A stretch of DNA of 64,000 nt from NCBI GenBank assembly GCA_029202385.1, contig CP119314.1, positions 5,383,001-5,447,000 on the forward strand, given 5' to 3'. Positions 32,958 to 41,774 of this stretch are shown here, in pieces (within the stretch, counting starts at the first letter, position 1; every line of letters starts with the position of its first letter). The notes under the pieces were generated by a model that saw nothing but the letters and a program-made list of their open reading frames with translations, was not told the DNA's origin and ran no database searches. The DNA comes from Candidatus Sphingomonas phytovorans. Lineage in GTDB: Bacteria; Pseudomonadota; Alphaproteobacteria; Sphingomonadales; Sphingomonadaceae. A program made the position numbers and the translations under genes.

Positions 32958-34466
32958 ATGACGGATGGCCGCACCTCGTTGTTCGACACCATGCGCGGGG
33001 TGAAACTGCATCTGAGTCCCCGGCAGTTCCTGCTGACGATCTTCCTGGTCGTCCTGTCAGCCACTGGTTCCTTCGCTGCCTCCCAGGTCAGCGAGGTCGC
33101 GGCGGCGCTCGTCTTCGTGCTCGGGATCACGGTGGCGGGCGCGCTGTGCGGCCTTGCCTCGGCCCTGATCGCCGCGCTCGTCGGCTTCCTGATCTACAAT
33201 TTCTACCTGACCGAGCCGGTGCTCACCTTCCGGCTTGCGACGGGCAGCGACGCCGCGCCACTGGTCGTCTTCAATCTCTGCGCGCTCGTGTCCGGGGTGC
33301 TTGCCGGGCGGCTCAAGGACCATGCGGAGGCTGCGCGCGTCAGCAACCTGCAGCTCAACAGCCTGCTCGAGCTGAGCCGGGCGCTGCAATCCGCGCTTCG
33401 CTTGCAGGATGTCGTCGCAACGGTCGGCAAGGCCGCGCAGGACATTCTCGGGGCGCGCGTGTCGCTTTTCCGTGCCGAGGGAACCGATCTGGTCTCGCTC
33501 GACCAGATCCCGCACGATACGCGATGGCGCGCATTCGCCGCGACGGTGCTGTCCAGTCCGACGCCGATGCTTCGGGATGGGGGTCTGCTCGGTCGCCGCC
33601 TGGAACGCGGAACCGAGGCACCGATCGCGATGGTCGTCGAACCCTTTCGCCCTCGCGGCATCGAACCCGCCTTCGTCAATGCACTCGGCAATATGGTCGC
33701 GCTCGCGCTCGAACGCGCGGCACTCTCCGAACAGATGACCGAACGGAACGCTTCGGCACGCGCGGAGGAATTGAAGAGCGCGCTGCTCGCGTCCGTCAGC
33801 CATGATTTCCGTACGCCGCTCGCGGCGATCAGTGCGTCGGCGTCGAGCCTGATTACCTATGGCGAAAAACTCGATCCCGAGACCTCGATGCGCCTGTTGC
33901 GGGGCATCGTCGACGAAGGCGAGCGGCTCAACCGCTATACCGCGAACCTGCTCGAGATGAGCCGGCTTGAAACGGGTGGCGGCCCTGCGCCGCTGCAGGT
34001 CCTCAGCGTTTCCGAGATGGTCGCTGCGGCCGTTCAGCGCGTACGGTCGCGGGCGGGCGCGCGCGCGATCATGATGCGCGATCGCGAATCCGATCTGTTG
34101 ATCGCGGCGAACCCGGCCTTGTTCGAACTCGTCCTGATCAACATCCTCGACAACGCGATCACCTATAGCGACGACGGCACCCGCATCCGGATCGAGATAG
34201 CCCGCGCCGACGGCCTTTGCCGCATCGCCATCACCGACGAAGGCTATGGCATTCCCGAACAGGATGCGAAGCGTGTGTTCGATCGCTTCTACCGCGTCGC
34301 GCGAAGCGAAGCCTCCCCGCGCGGCAGCGGGCTCGGGCTCGCGATCGCCAAGGGTTTTGTCGAGGCGCTCGGCGGGACCATCGGGGCGACCGTTCCGGGC
34401 ATCGAGGGCCGCGGCACTCTCATCACCATCTGCCTGCCGCTTGCCGAAGGAACCCGGGCGCCATGA
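32958..34466 (+). CDS. KdpD-like sensor histidine kinase lacking the N-terminal KdpD/Usp domains
   Basis: A 502-residue inner-membrane kinase. It begins with a four-helix DUF4118 segment (about residues 20-110, FLVVLSATGSFAASQVSEV ... LIYNFYLTEPVLTF), followed by a GAF-like region, the H-box SVSHDFRTPLAAISASASS with phospho-His about H282, and the HATPase region LFELVLINILDNAITYSDD, DEGYGIPEQDAKRVFDRFYR, GSGLGLAIAKGFVEALGG. This is the C-terminal half of KdpD; the ~370-residue cytosolic N-terminal part is absent. Coupled to the response regulator by an ATGA overlap. No kdpFABC genes are in the window. Confidence 0.88.
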   Translation: MTDGRTSLFDTMRGVKLHLSPRQFLLTIFLVVLSATGSFAASQVSEVAAALVFVLGITVAGALCGLASALIAALVGFLIYNFYLTEPVLTFRLATGSDAAPLVVFNLCALVSGVLAGRLKDHAEAARVSNLQLNSLLELSRALQSALRLQDVVATVGKAAQDILGARVSLFRAEGTDLVSLDQIPHDTRWRAFAATVLSSPTPMLRDGGLLGRRLERGTEAPIAMVVEPFRPRGIEPAFVNALGNMVALALERAALSEQMTERNASARAEELKSALLASVSHDFRTPLAAISASASSLITYGEKLDPETSMRLLRGIVDEGERLNRYTANLLEMSRLETGGGPAPLQVLSVSEMVAAAVQRVRSRAGARAIMMRDRESDLLIAANPALFELVLINILDNAITYSDDGTRIRIEIARADGLCRIAITDEGYGIPEQDAKRVFDRFYRVARSEASPRGSGLGLAIAKGFVEALGGTIGATVPGIEGRGTLITICLPLAEGTRAP

Positions 34467-35152
34467 CCCATATCCTGCTTGTCGATGACGAGCCCTCGCT
34501 TGTCGCCGTGCTCCAGCCCGTGCTGGGGGCAGCCGGCTATCAGGTCAGCGTGGCCTCGGACGGGAACGGCGCGTCCAGCCTTGCCCTGTCGGCACGGCCG
34601 GATGTCGTCCTGCTCGACCTCGGCCTGCCCGACATGGACGGCAAGGACGTCATCAAGCGCATCCGTGCCGCCAGCGAAGTGCCGATCATCGTGATCTCGG
34701 CGCGCCATCAGGAGGCTGAGAAGATCACGGCGCTGGACAATGGCGCAGACGACTATGTCAACAAGCCGTTCGAGATCGGCGAACTCATGGCGCGCATCCG
34801 TGCCGCGATCCGGCGCGGCAATAGCCTTGAAAGCGAGCCCGAGGCCTATCGCGGCGGGCCGCTCGAAATCGATTTTGTCGGGCGCCACGTCCGGCTCGAC
34901 GGGGAACCGGTCAGGCTCTCGCGCAAGGAATATGATCTGCTGCGTGCCCTCGCGCTCAGTGCGGGGCAGGTGGTCACGCACAAGCGACTGCTTGCCGCCG
35001 GTTGGGGGTCGGAGGGCGCGGACAGCCAGTATCTGCGCGTCTATGTCGGCCTGTTGCGGCAGAAGATCGAGGAGGATCCGAGCGATCCGCGGCTGCTGAT
35101 CACTGAGCCCGGCGTTGGCTACCGCCTCACCCCCGGGGTGAGGGAGGGATGA
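34463..35152 (+). CDS. KdpE-like response regulator (OmpR family)
   Basis: A 229-residue two-domain regulator. The receiver domain has ILLVDDEPSLVAVL, the phospho-acceptor D52 in VVLLDLGLPDMDGKD, and the lysine of DDYVNKPFEIGEL. The C-terminal winged helix contains LSRKEYDLLRALALSAGQVVTH and YVGLLRQKIEEDPSDPRLL with TEPGVGYRL, all KdpE-like. It is the partner of the kinase upstream (ATGA overlap) and overlaps the pirin gene downstream the same way. Target genes are not evident. Confidence 0.91.
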   Translation: MTHILLVDDEPSLVAVLQPVLGAAGYQVSVASDGNGASSLALSARPDVVLLDLGLPDMDGKDVIKRIRAASEVPIIVISARHQEAEKITALDNGADDYVNKPFEIGELMARIRAAIRRGNSLESEPEAYRGGPLEIDFVGRHVRLDGEPVRLSRKEYDLLRALALSAGQVVTHKRLLAAGWGSEGADSQYLRVYVGLLRQKIEEDPSDPRLLITEPGVGYRLTPGVREG

Positions 35153-35847
35153 TCGAACTGCGCGCCCGCGACGAACTGGGTCTCACGCGACTTGCCGGGC
35201 TGGAGGCGTTGCATCATTTCTCCTTCGGGCAATATCAGGATGCGGCGCGGGGCCATTGGGGTGCCCTGACGACGCTGAACCATAACCTCCTCGAACCGCG
35301 TACTGATATGCCGCCTCACCCGATCGACGGCGTCGATATCCTGACGATCGTGCGCAAGGGAGTGATCGCGCACCGGGTCAACATGGATGCCGTCGACCGG
35401 ACGCTCGCGGGGGAAGTGCAACTGCTCTGCCCCGGCCGCGGGATCGTCCACGCCCAAAGCAATCCTGGCGCGAAGCTGGCGGAATTCGTCGAGATCCGGC
35501 TGCGCATGGAAACGGTGCCGGAGCGCGTGCAGCGGCGCGTCGTGAAGTTTCCGAGCCGCGGCCACACCGGACGCCTCGCGCTACTGGCGAGCGGCTTTTC
35601 GGAGGACAGGCCGGCGATGCTGCTGCATTCGCGCGCCCGCGTGTTCGGTGCCCGCATGCCCGCCCGGGGCGCGTTCGATTATGTCCTGGCTCGGGGGCGG
35701 CGGGCCTATGTGATGGCGCTCGGCGGTAGCGTGGAGGTCAATGGACAGGCGGTCGGACCGCTTGAAGGCGCCGCCATCGCGAGCGAAAGGGAGATCCGGA
35801 TCGAATCCCGCAAGTTCGCCGAAATCCTCCTGATCGATGTTCGCTAG
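35149..35847 (+). CDS. Pirin family protein
   Basis: A 232-residue double-cupin protein. The N-terminal cupin shows HHFSFGQYQDAARGHWGALTTLN, DGVDILTIVRKGVIAHRVNMD and GRGIVHAQSN, which match the pirin pattern of HxxH/FxFxxY and the metal-binding His cluster, though the second cupin is degenerate. Pirins bind iron; some act as quercetin dioxygenases, others as redox-linked regulators. It is translationally coupled to the KdpE-like gene and so presumably belongs to the same response. Its role there is unknown. Confidence 0.84.
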   Translation: MIELRARDELGLTRLAGLEALHHFSFGQYQDAARGHWGALTTLNHNLLEPRTDMPPHPIDGVDILTIVRKGVIAHRVNMDAVDRTLAGEVQLLCPGRGIVHAQSNPGAKLAEFVEIRLRMETVPERVQRRVVKFPSRGHTGRLALLASGFSEDRPAMLLHSRARVFGARMPARGAFDYVLARGRRAYVMALGGSVEVNGQAVGPLEGAAIASEREIRIESRKFAEILLIDVR

Positions 35848-36004
35848 GGCCGTATTCTCCGGGACCGTGCCGGAAAACGGAACCGTTCGCAGGAGAATGG
35901 CCGGATCGATTCAACCCTGCCGAAATACGCACATGATGTTGCCCGACCGGAGGCTCTCCGCCGGGCACTCGCCGAGCTCTTTCGCATGACCGGAGACGAA
36001 AAGG

Positions 36005-36195
36005 GGCATCCCCTGTTACGCCGCATGTCGTGCCCGTCATGCGGGTGCGGCGCCCCTGTTATGCGCGGTTTTTTCCCCTGTTCCGCATAACAGGGAATAG
36101 GTCGGATAAGTCATTGATATCTTGATAGAAAAATCGCGGCAAAATCCAACATAACAGGGGAAGAATTTTTATTTCCTGTTTGCTTCCCTGTTAAC
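36005..36195. repeat. Second cluster of CCCTGTT/AACAGGG palindromic repeats
   Basis: Seven units with the CCCTGTT (or AACAGGG) core or a close variant occur in about 190 bp of a 370-bp gene-free gap: near 36010, 36053, 36077, 36089, 36151, 36173 and 36185. The segment TTCCCCTGTTCCGCATAACAGGGAA (around 36073-36097) is a local near-palindrome that uses the same GCATAACAGGGAA half as the cluster at 12984-13137. The rest of the gap between pirin and tesA holds no gene. Confidence 0.7.
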
Positions 36196-36215
36196 CGTGC
36201 GGGACGGGGAAAAGC

Positions 36216-36872
36216 CTATGGTGTTCGCCGTAGTGCCGACCGCACGGCCGGCAAGGTCCTGCGCACCACGATCGCGACGCCTTTCGCATTGGGGTGAAGG
36301 CCATCAGCCTGGATGAGGGTGCGGTTGCCCGCCACGCCGTCCAGGAAAAACGGATAGAGCTGAACGCCGTGGCGTCTGGCGAGACGCGGATAGATGCTCT
36401 CGAAGGCATCGCGATACGCAGTGCCGAGGTTGGGCGCGGCGCGCATGCCCATCACCAGCACCGGAATCTCCCGCCGCTTCAGCTCCGTCAGGATCCTGTC
36501 GAGGTTGCTCGCGACCTGGTCGGTCGGCAGGCCGCGCAGCATGTCGTTCGCGCCGAGCTCAAGCAGGACGAGATCCGGCTTCCGCCCCAGCCCGCGCAGG
36601 CCCCACAGCAGGCGCGCCCGGCCCTGAGCCGCGGTGTCGCCCGATACGCCGCCGTTGCGCACCTCGGCATTGATACCGGCACGCCGGAGCGCGCGTTCCA
36701 GTTGCGGCACATATCCCTGGTCGGGCGGCAGGCCGAGACCGGCTGTCAGGCTGTCGCCGAACGCCCAGATCAGCGGCTTGGGCGGCGCTGGGGCGGCCGC
36801 CGTCAGTGCGAAGAGCAAGCCGAGTTGGACAAGTCGGCGAAGCACGCCATATCGCAGGAATCGTGGCATCAT
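36216..36872 (-). CDS. tesA: Arylesterase / lysophospholipase, TesA-like SGNH hydrolase
   Basis: A 218-residue periplasmic hydrolase starting in an ATGATGATG run after GGAGGA. A signal peptide (RRLVQLGLLFALTAAAPA) is followed by SGNH blocks: block I AFGDSLTAGLGLPPDQGY with the catalytic Ser, block II Gly in GGVSGDTAAQGRARL, block III GANDMLRGL, and block V DGLHPNAKG with catalytic Asp and His. This matches TesA/arylesterase. It is divergent from an ABC exporter-like pair, the same arrangement as tesA-ybbAP in enterobacteria. Confidence 0.92.
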   Translation of the reverse strand: MMPRFLRYGVLRRLVQLGLLFALTAAAPAPPKPLIWAFGDSLTAGLGLPPDQGYVPQLERALRRAGINAEVRNGGVSGDTAAQGRARLLWGLRGLGRKPDLVLLELGANDMLRGLPTDQVASNLDRILTELKRREIPVLVMGMRAAPNLGTAYRDAFESIYPRLARRHGVQLYPFFLDGVAGNRTLIQADGLHPNAKGVAIVVRRTLPAVRSALRRTP

Positions 36873-36928
36873 CATCTTCCTCCGCATCGGCCGGCATTCC
36901 GGATAACCCCGTACCTTCCGAAAGCAAC

Positions 36929-37603
36929 GTGATCGTTGCCAAAGGGGTCACGCTCGCCCTGGGCCAGCCGCCCGCCCGGGTGCAGATCCTGCACGGGATA
37001 GACCTGTCGGTCGCGACCGGGGACAGCGTCGCGCTCCTCGGGCCGTCGGGGTCTGGCAAGTCGTCGCTGATGGCGATCCTGGCGGGGCTTGAGCGGCCGG
37101 GCAGCGGTGCCGTCGGCGTGGCCGGCCTGGATTTCGCCGCGCTCGATGAGGATGCGCTGGCCGTAGCGCGTCGCGGGCGCATCGGCATCGTCCTTCAGGC
37201 CTTCCACCTGCTTCCCACCATGACCGCGCTGGAAAATGTCGCCGTGCCGCTGGAACTGGCCGGCGTGCAGGATGCCTTCCAGCGCGCCGCGGCCGAACTG
37301 CGGGGCGTCGGCCTTGGCCACCGGCTCGATCACTATCCGGCCCAGCTCTCCGGCGGCGAGCAGCAGCGCGTCGCCATCGCCCGGGCGCTCGCGCCGCGCC
37401 CGGCTTTGCTGTTCGCCGACGAGCCCACCGGCAATCTCGATACCGCGACGGGCGCCGCGATCATGGACCTGCTGTTCGCGCGCCACCGCGAGACCGGTGC
37501 GACATTGTTCGTCATCACGCACGATCCCGCGCTGGCGGCGCGCTGCGCCCGGGTGATCGAGCTTGCCGACGGCCGTATCGTCGCCGACCGGCGCCACGCG
37601 TGA
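36929..37603 (+). CDS. ybbA: ABC transporter ATP-binding protein, YbbA/LolD-like
   Basis: A 224-residue MacB/LolD-type ATPase. Walker A is LLGPSGSGKSSLMAIL, the signature motif YPAQLSGGEQQRVAIARALA and Walker B LLFADEPTGNLDTAT, the last typical of the LolD/YbbA family. No ATG exists near the N-terminus; the GTG at 36929 (VIVAKGVTLALG) is the most likely start, though the frame stays open further upstream. Its stop overlaps the GTG start of the large permease gene, so they form one transporter. Divergent tesA lies immediately upstream. Confidence 0.88.
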   Translation: MIVAKGVTLALGQPPARVQILHGIDLSVATGDSVALLGPSGSGKSSLMAILAGLERPGSGAVGVAGLDFAALDEDALAVARRGRIGIVLQAFHLLPTMTALENVAVPLELAGVQDAFQRAAAELRGVGLGHRLDHYPAQLSGGEQQRVAIARALAPRPALLFADEPTGNLDTATGAAIMDLLFARHRETGATLFVITHDPALAARCARVIELADGRIVADRRHA

Positions 37604-40095
37604 GGCTCGCTTGGCGGCTGGCGCTGCGGGATCTCCGGCGCGGCGGGCGTGGCCTGTTGCTGCTCGCGCTGTGCCTCTTCCTCGGCACGGCCGCGCTGGC
37701 CGGGATCGGCAGCCTTTCCGCGAGTATCCTCGCCGCGCTGGAGGGACAGAGCAGGGCGATGCTGGGCGGAGACCTGCAACTGCGCATCTCGCAGCGCCGC
37801 GCGACCGTCGAGGAGAGCGCCGTCTTCGCCGCGCGAGGGCGGCTGTCGGAGACGGTCGGGATGCGCGCGATGGTGCAGACCGACACTGGCGCGACGCCGA
37901 CCCTGGTCGACCTGAAGGGGGTCGACAATCGCTGGCCGCTCGTCGGCGCGTTCAGGCTTGCCCCGGGTGCGCTTGCCTCGCGCCCGCATGGCCGGCAGGC
38001 GGCGATCGCGCCAGCGCTCGCTGATCGGCTTGGGCTGAAGGTCGGCGACCATATCCGGATCGGCACGGCACGCCTTGCGGTGATCGGCCTCATTGCCGAG
38101 GAACCCGATGCGCTCGGCGACGGGTTCAGCTTCGGCCCGCGCGTGATCGTCGATATGGCCGGGCTTGATGCGACCAACGCGGTGCAGCCGGGAAGCCTGT
38201 ACGAGGGCCGCTATCGCCTGACACTTCCGCCAGGCACTGATGCCGAGGCATTGGGCAATCGGCTGGTGGCGCGTTTCCCGGGTGCTGGCTGGTCGGAGCG
38301 CACTGCCGATCGCGCCGCGAGCGGGCTCCGGCGCGGCATCGCCCAGCTTGGCCAGTTCCTGCTGCTCGTCGGGCTCGCCGCGCTCGCCATCGCCGGGGTC
38401 GGGGTGGGAAGCGGCGTGAGCGCCTATCTCGCCGGCAAGACGCCGATCATCGCGACCCTGAAGGTGCTCGGCGCCAGGTCGCGCACCATCGCCGCGATGT
38501 TCCTGATCCAGCTCGGGCTGGTCGCCGGCGCGGGGATCGGTGGCGGATTGATCCTCGGCGCGATGGTGCCGGCGATCGTTGCCGCGGTGGCCGGCGACGC
38601 CCTGCCGGTGCCACCCCGCCTCGCGCTCTATCCGGTGCCGCTGCTGAGCGCGGCGGTACTCGGGTTGATCGTCGGCATCCTGTTCGCTCTTCCCGCGCTC
38701 GCCCGCGCGCGCAGTGTGCCTGCCGCGACGTTGCTGCGCGGCGCGGTCGCACGGCGCCGGTGGCCGTCGTGGCGGGTGATCGCGGCAATGGTCGGGTTGC
38801 TCGCCGTGCTGATCGCGCTCGCCGTGCTGACGGCGTCGGACCAGATCCTGGCGCTTGGCTTTGTCGGCGCGATCGCGGTGCTGATCCTCGCGCTATGGCT
38901 GATCGGGCTGGCGATCCGACGCGGCATGGCGAAACTGCCGCGCCCGCGCCGGCCGTTGTTGCGCATGGCGCTCGCCAACCTGCACCGGCCGGGTGCGCAG
39001 ACCGACCGGCTGGTGGTCGCGCTGGGGCTTGGCTTCTCGCTGTTCGTCGCGCTGGCGACGATCGATACCAGCCTGTCGAGCGAGATGACCAACGCCGCGC
39101 CCGCAAAGGCGCCGCGCTTCTTCGCCATCGACCTTCAGCCTGAAGATACCGGGGCCTTCCGCGCTGCGGTCCTGCGCGCCGCCCCCGGTGCCCGGTTCGA
39201 GGCGACGCCGTCGCTGCGCGGATCGATCGTCGCGCTCAGGGGGCAGCGAGTGGCTGACATGAAGAACCTGCCCGAGGATGCCTGGGTGTTGCGCGGTGAC
39301 CGCACCATCACCTGGGCGGCGACCCTGCCGGCGCGGAACACGATCAGCGCCGGGAAATGGTGGCCGTCGGACTATCGCGGGCCGCCTCTCGTATCGATCG
39401 AGGACAAGGCGGCCGCCTCGCTCGGGCTGAAGATTGGCGACGAGATCACCGTGGCCGTGCTCGGCGTCGACGTGCCGGCGCGGATCGCGGCGCTGCGGAC
39501 GATCGACTGGAGCGGGCTCGGCCTGAATTTCGCGATCGTCTTCTCGCCGGGCCTGATCGAGGAAGCACCGCACAGCCTGCTCGCCAGCGTCTACTCCCCC
39601 GCCGATCGGGACGGACCGATCGCGCGAGAGGTAGGTGCCGCCCTGCCTTCGGTCACGCTGATCCGGGTGGGTGACGTGATCGGCCAGATCGGCGAACTGC
39701 TCGGCCGTATCGCTTTCGCCGTCCGCGCGGCGGCGGCCGTCACCGTCGCCGCCGGGATCGCCGTGCTGGTCGGCGCGGTCGCCGCCTCGGCGCGCGCCCG
39801 GCGTCTCGACGCCGTCATCCTTAAGCTGCTCGGCGGCAGCCGGGCGCAGATCCTTGCCGTTCAGGCGATGGAATATGCCATGCTCGGGCTGTTGCTGGCG
39901 GCTGTCGCGCTGGCGATCGGGGCTGGCGCCGGATGGTATGTCATCGTGCAGGTGTTCACTCTGCCCTGGGCGCCTGACTGGGGTGTCGTTGCCATGACGC
40001 TGGCGGCATCGATCGTCATGACGCTTGGCATTGGCGTGCTTGGGAGCCTGCCTGTACTGAATGTGCGACCAGCGCTGGCGTTGCGCGAGGACTGA
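37600..40095 (+). CDS. ybbP: ABC transporter permease, YbbP-like (FtsX domains)
   Basis: An 831-residue inner-membrane permease with GTG start overlapping the ATPase stop. It has the layout of YbbP: one N-terminal helix (LLLLALCLFLGTAALAGIGS), a periplasmic MacB-like domain (about 50-240), a first FtsX group of helices (about 250-440), a second periplasmic domain (about 480-690) and a second FtsX group (about 700-825), ending VRPALALRED. With the ATPase and TesA it may handle lipids or lysophospholipids at the inner membrane; the substrate is unproven. Confidence 0.9.
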   Translation: MRLAWRLALRDLRRGGRGLLLLALCLFLGTAALAGIGSLSASILAALEGQSRAMLGGDLQLRISQRRATVEESAVFAARGRLSETVGMRAMVQTDTGATPTLVDLKGVDNRWPLVGAFRLAPGALASRPHGRQAAIAPALADRLGLKVGDHIRIGTARLAVIGLIAEEPDALGDGFSFGPRVIVDMAGLDATNAVQPGSLYEGRYRLTLPPGTDAEALGNRLVARFPGAGWSERTADRAASGLRRGIAQLGQFLLLVGLAALAIAGVGVGSGVSAYLAGKTPIIATLKVLGARSRTIAAMFLIQLGLVAGAGIGGGLILGAMVPAIVAAVAGDALPVPPRLALYPVPLLSAAVLGLIVGILFALPALARARSVPAATLLRGAVARRRWPSWRVIAAMVGLLAVLIALAVLTASDQILALGFVGAIAVLILALWLIGLAIRRGMAKLPRPRRPLLRMALANLHRPGAQTDRLVVALGLGFSLFVALATIDTSLSSEMTNAAPAKAPRFFAIDLQPEDTGAFRAAVLRAAPGARFEATPSLRGSIVALRGQRVADMKNLPEDAWVLRGDRTITWAATLPARNTISAGKWWPSDYRGPPLVSIEDKAAASLGLKIGDEITVAVLGVDVPARIAALRTIDWSGLGLNFAIVFSPGLIEEAPHSLLASVYSPADRDGPIAREVGAALPSVTLIRVGDVIGQIGELLGRIAFAVRAAAAVTVAAGIAVLVGAVAASARARRLDAVILKLLGGSRAQILAVQAMEYAMLGLLLAAVALAIGAGAGWYVIVQVFTLPWAPDWGVVAMTLAASIVMTLGIGVLGSLPVLNVRPALALRED

Positions 40096-40124
40096 GTTCC
40101 GGACTTCGCGACGCCGCCGGCTCG

Positions 40125-41774
40125 TCAGTCCAGCGCGTGAACCACGCCGGGCGAAACCTCGTGCCAGCCCCGTCTTGCTGTCTTGTCCATCACTGTTCGG
40201 TTGATCGCCTCGACGTCGGCGATGCGCGCCCGCATCCTTCCGGCCTTGATCGCGATCTCCAGGACGTTCCTGCCACCGCCGAGCGCCGCTATCCAGCGCG
40301 CCTTGCCGTCTTCTCCGGCCTCCGTCGTATTCCTGCCGAGGGCCCGCATCTCGCCGGCCACCCGATCGGCGATCGGGCCGAGTACGACCTGCACCGCGTT
40401 GCCCCCCGGACGCACCACCCCGCGCGCGCCCAGCGCCTTGAGGCGGGCCTCATCCACCTTCGCCGGATCGGCCAGCACCAGCCGCAAGCGAGTCGTGCAG
40501 GCGTCGATCGACCGCAGATTGCCGGTCCCGCCCAGGGCGTGCACCAGCCCCGCCGCCAGATCCTCGGGCGCGTTGGCGCTTGCTGGCTTGTCCGCAATCT
40601 CCGGTTCGCGCCCGGGCGTCTTCAGGTCGAAACGAAGGATGCAGAACCGGAAGGTCGCATAATAGATGCCGAAATAGACGGCGCCGACGGGGAACAGCAG
40701 CAGCGGTCGCGTCGCGAGGCCGTAGTTCAGGACATAGTCGAACAGCCCGGCCGAGAAACCGAAGCCAAGCCTGACGTCGAGCAGGTCCATGATCACCATG
40801 GCGAGGCCGGTCAGCACGGCATGCACTGCGTAGAGCAGGGGCGCGAGGAACATGAAGGTGAACTCGATCGGCTCGGTGACGCCGGTCAGCAGCGAGGTGA
40901 GGGCGAGGCTGAGCAGCATGCCGCCGACCGCCTTGCGCCGTCCCGGCAGGGCCGAACGATACATGGCGAGGCAGGCGGCGGGCAGGCCGAACATCATCAC
41001 CGGGAAGAAGCCGCTCATGAACGCGCCGGCGCTCGGGTCGCCGGCGAAATAGCGTTTCAGGTCGCCGGTTGCGCCATGGAAATCGCCGAGGAAGAACCAG
41101 GCGATGTTGTTCAAGATATGGTGGAGGCCGGTGACGATCAGCAGTCGGTTGAGCGTGCCGTAGATGAACAGGCCGACCGGGCCGGCGTTCACGACCCAGC
41201 GGCTCAGCGTGTCGATGGCGGTCTCAAGGACAGGGAAGCCGAGACCGAACACCGCTGCCCCGACCAGGCCGGCGAACCCCGCGGCGATCGGCACGAAGCG
41301 GCGGCCGCCGAAAAAGGCGAGATAGTCGGGCAGCTTTATCCCCGAATAGCGGTTGTAGAGCCAGCCGGAGACAAGGCCGGAGAGAATTCCGGCAGGCACG
41401 CTCAGCTTGGCGAGTTCCTTCGCCTTCCATGCTGCTGTGGCCAGGTCGCGGGCGGCCTGGTCGGCAAAGGCGGCGGTCACGGCCGGTGGTACCGCGAGCA
41501 GCGCCTTGCCGCCCTCGATGGTCACGAGAAAGGCGATCGCACCGGCGAGGCCGGCTGCGCCGTTATTCTCGCGCGCAAGGCCGACCGCGACGCCGATCGC
41601 GAAGATCAGCCCGAGATTGGAGAAGATCGCTTCGCCCGCCGCGGCGATGAAGGTGATGTCGAGCATGTCCGGTTGCCCGAGGCGAAGCAGCAGCCCGGCG
41701 CCCGGCAGCACCGCGATCGGCAGCATGAGTGCGCGACCAAGTGGCTGAAAGGCGTCTATCCGCATGCGCATCAT
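40125..41774 (-). CDS. nagE: PTS N-acetylglucosamine transporter EIICB (NagE)
   Basis: A 549-residue permease that imports and phosphorylates GlcNAc. EIIC spans about residues 1-385 with some 10 membrane helices and the conserved VTEPIEFTFMFLAPLLYAVHA and RLGFGFSAGLFDYVLNYG, both typical of the glucose/GlcNAc class. The EIIB domain follows at about 405-485, with phospho-acceptor C426 in SIDACTTRLRLVLAD. There is no EIIA domain, which is instead supplied by the fused protein encoded just upstream. The start lies in an ATGATG overlapping that gene's stop. Context (GH20, nagA, nagR) supports GlcNAc over glucose. Confidence 0.92.
   Translation of the reverse strand: MMRMRIDAFQPLGRALMLPIAVLPGAGLLLRLGQPDMLDITFIAAAGEAIFSNLGLIFAIGVAVGLARENNGAAGLAGAIAFLVTIEGGKALLAVPPAVTAAFADQAARDLATAAWKAKELAKLSVPAGILSGLVSGWLYNRYSGIKLPDYLAFFGGRRFVPIAAGFAGLVGAAVFGLGFPVLETAIDTLSRWVVNAGPVGLFIYGTLNRLLIVTGLHHILNNIAWFFLGDFHGATGDLKRYFAGDPSAGAFMSGFFPVMMFGLPAACLAMYRSALPGRRKAVGGMLLSLALTSLLTGVTEPIEFTFMFLAPLLYAVHAVLTGLAMVIMDLLDVRLGFGFSAGLFDYVLNYGLATRPLLLFPVGAVYFGIYYATFRFCILRFDLKTPGREPEIADKPASANAPEDLAAGLVHALGGTGNLRSIDACTTRLRLVLADPAKVDEARLKALGARGVVRPGGNAVQVVLGPIADRVAGEMRALGRNTTEAGEDGKARWIAALGGGRNVLEIAIKAGRMRARIADVEAINRTVMDKTARRGWHEVSPGVVHALD

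Noticed and set aside
36005..36195. CRISPR-like array or replication origin with iterons
   Set aside because: Units are in mixed orientation with irregular spacing, no cas genes, no rep or dnaA gene nearby; a REP-like cluster fits better.
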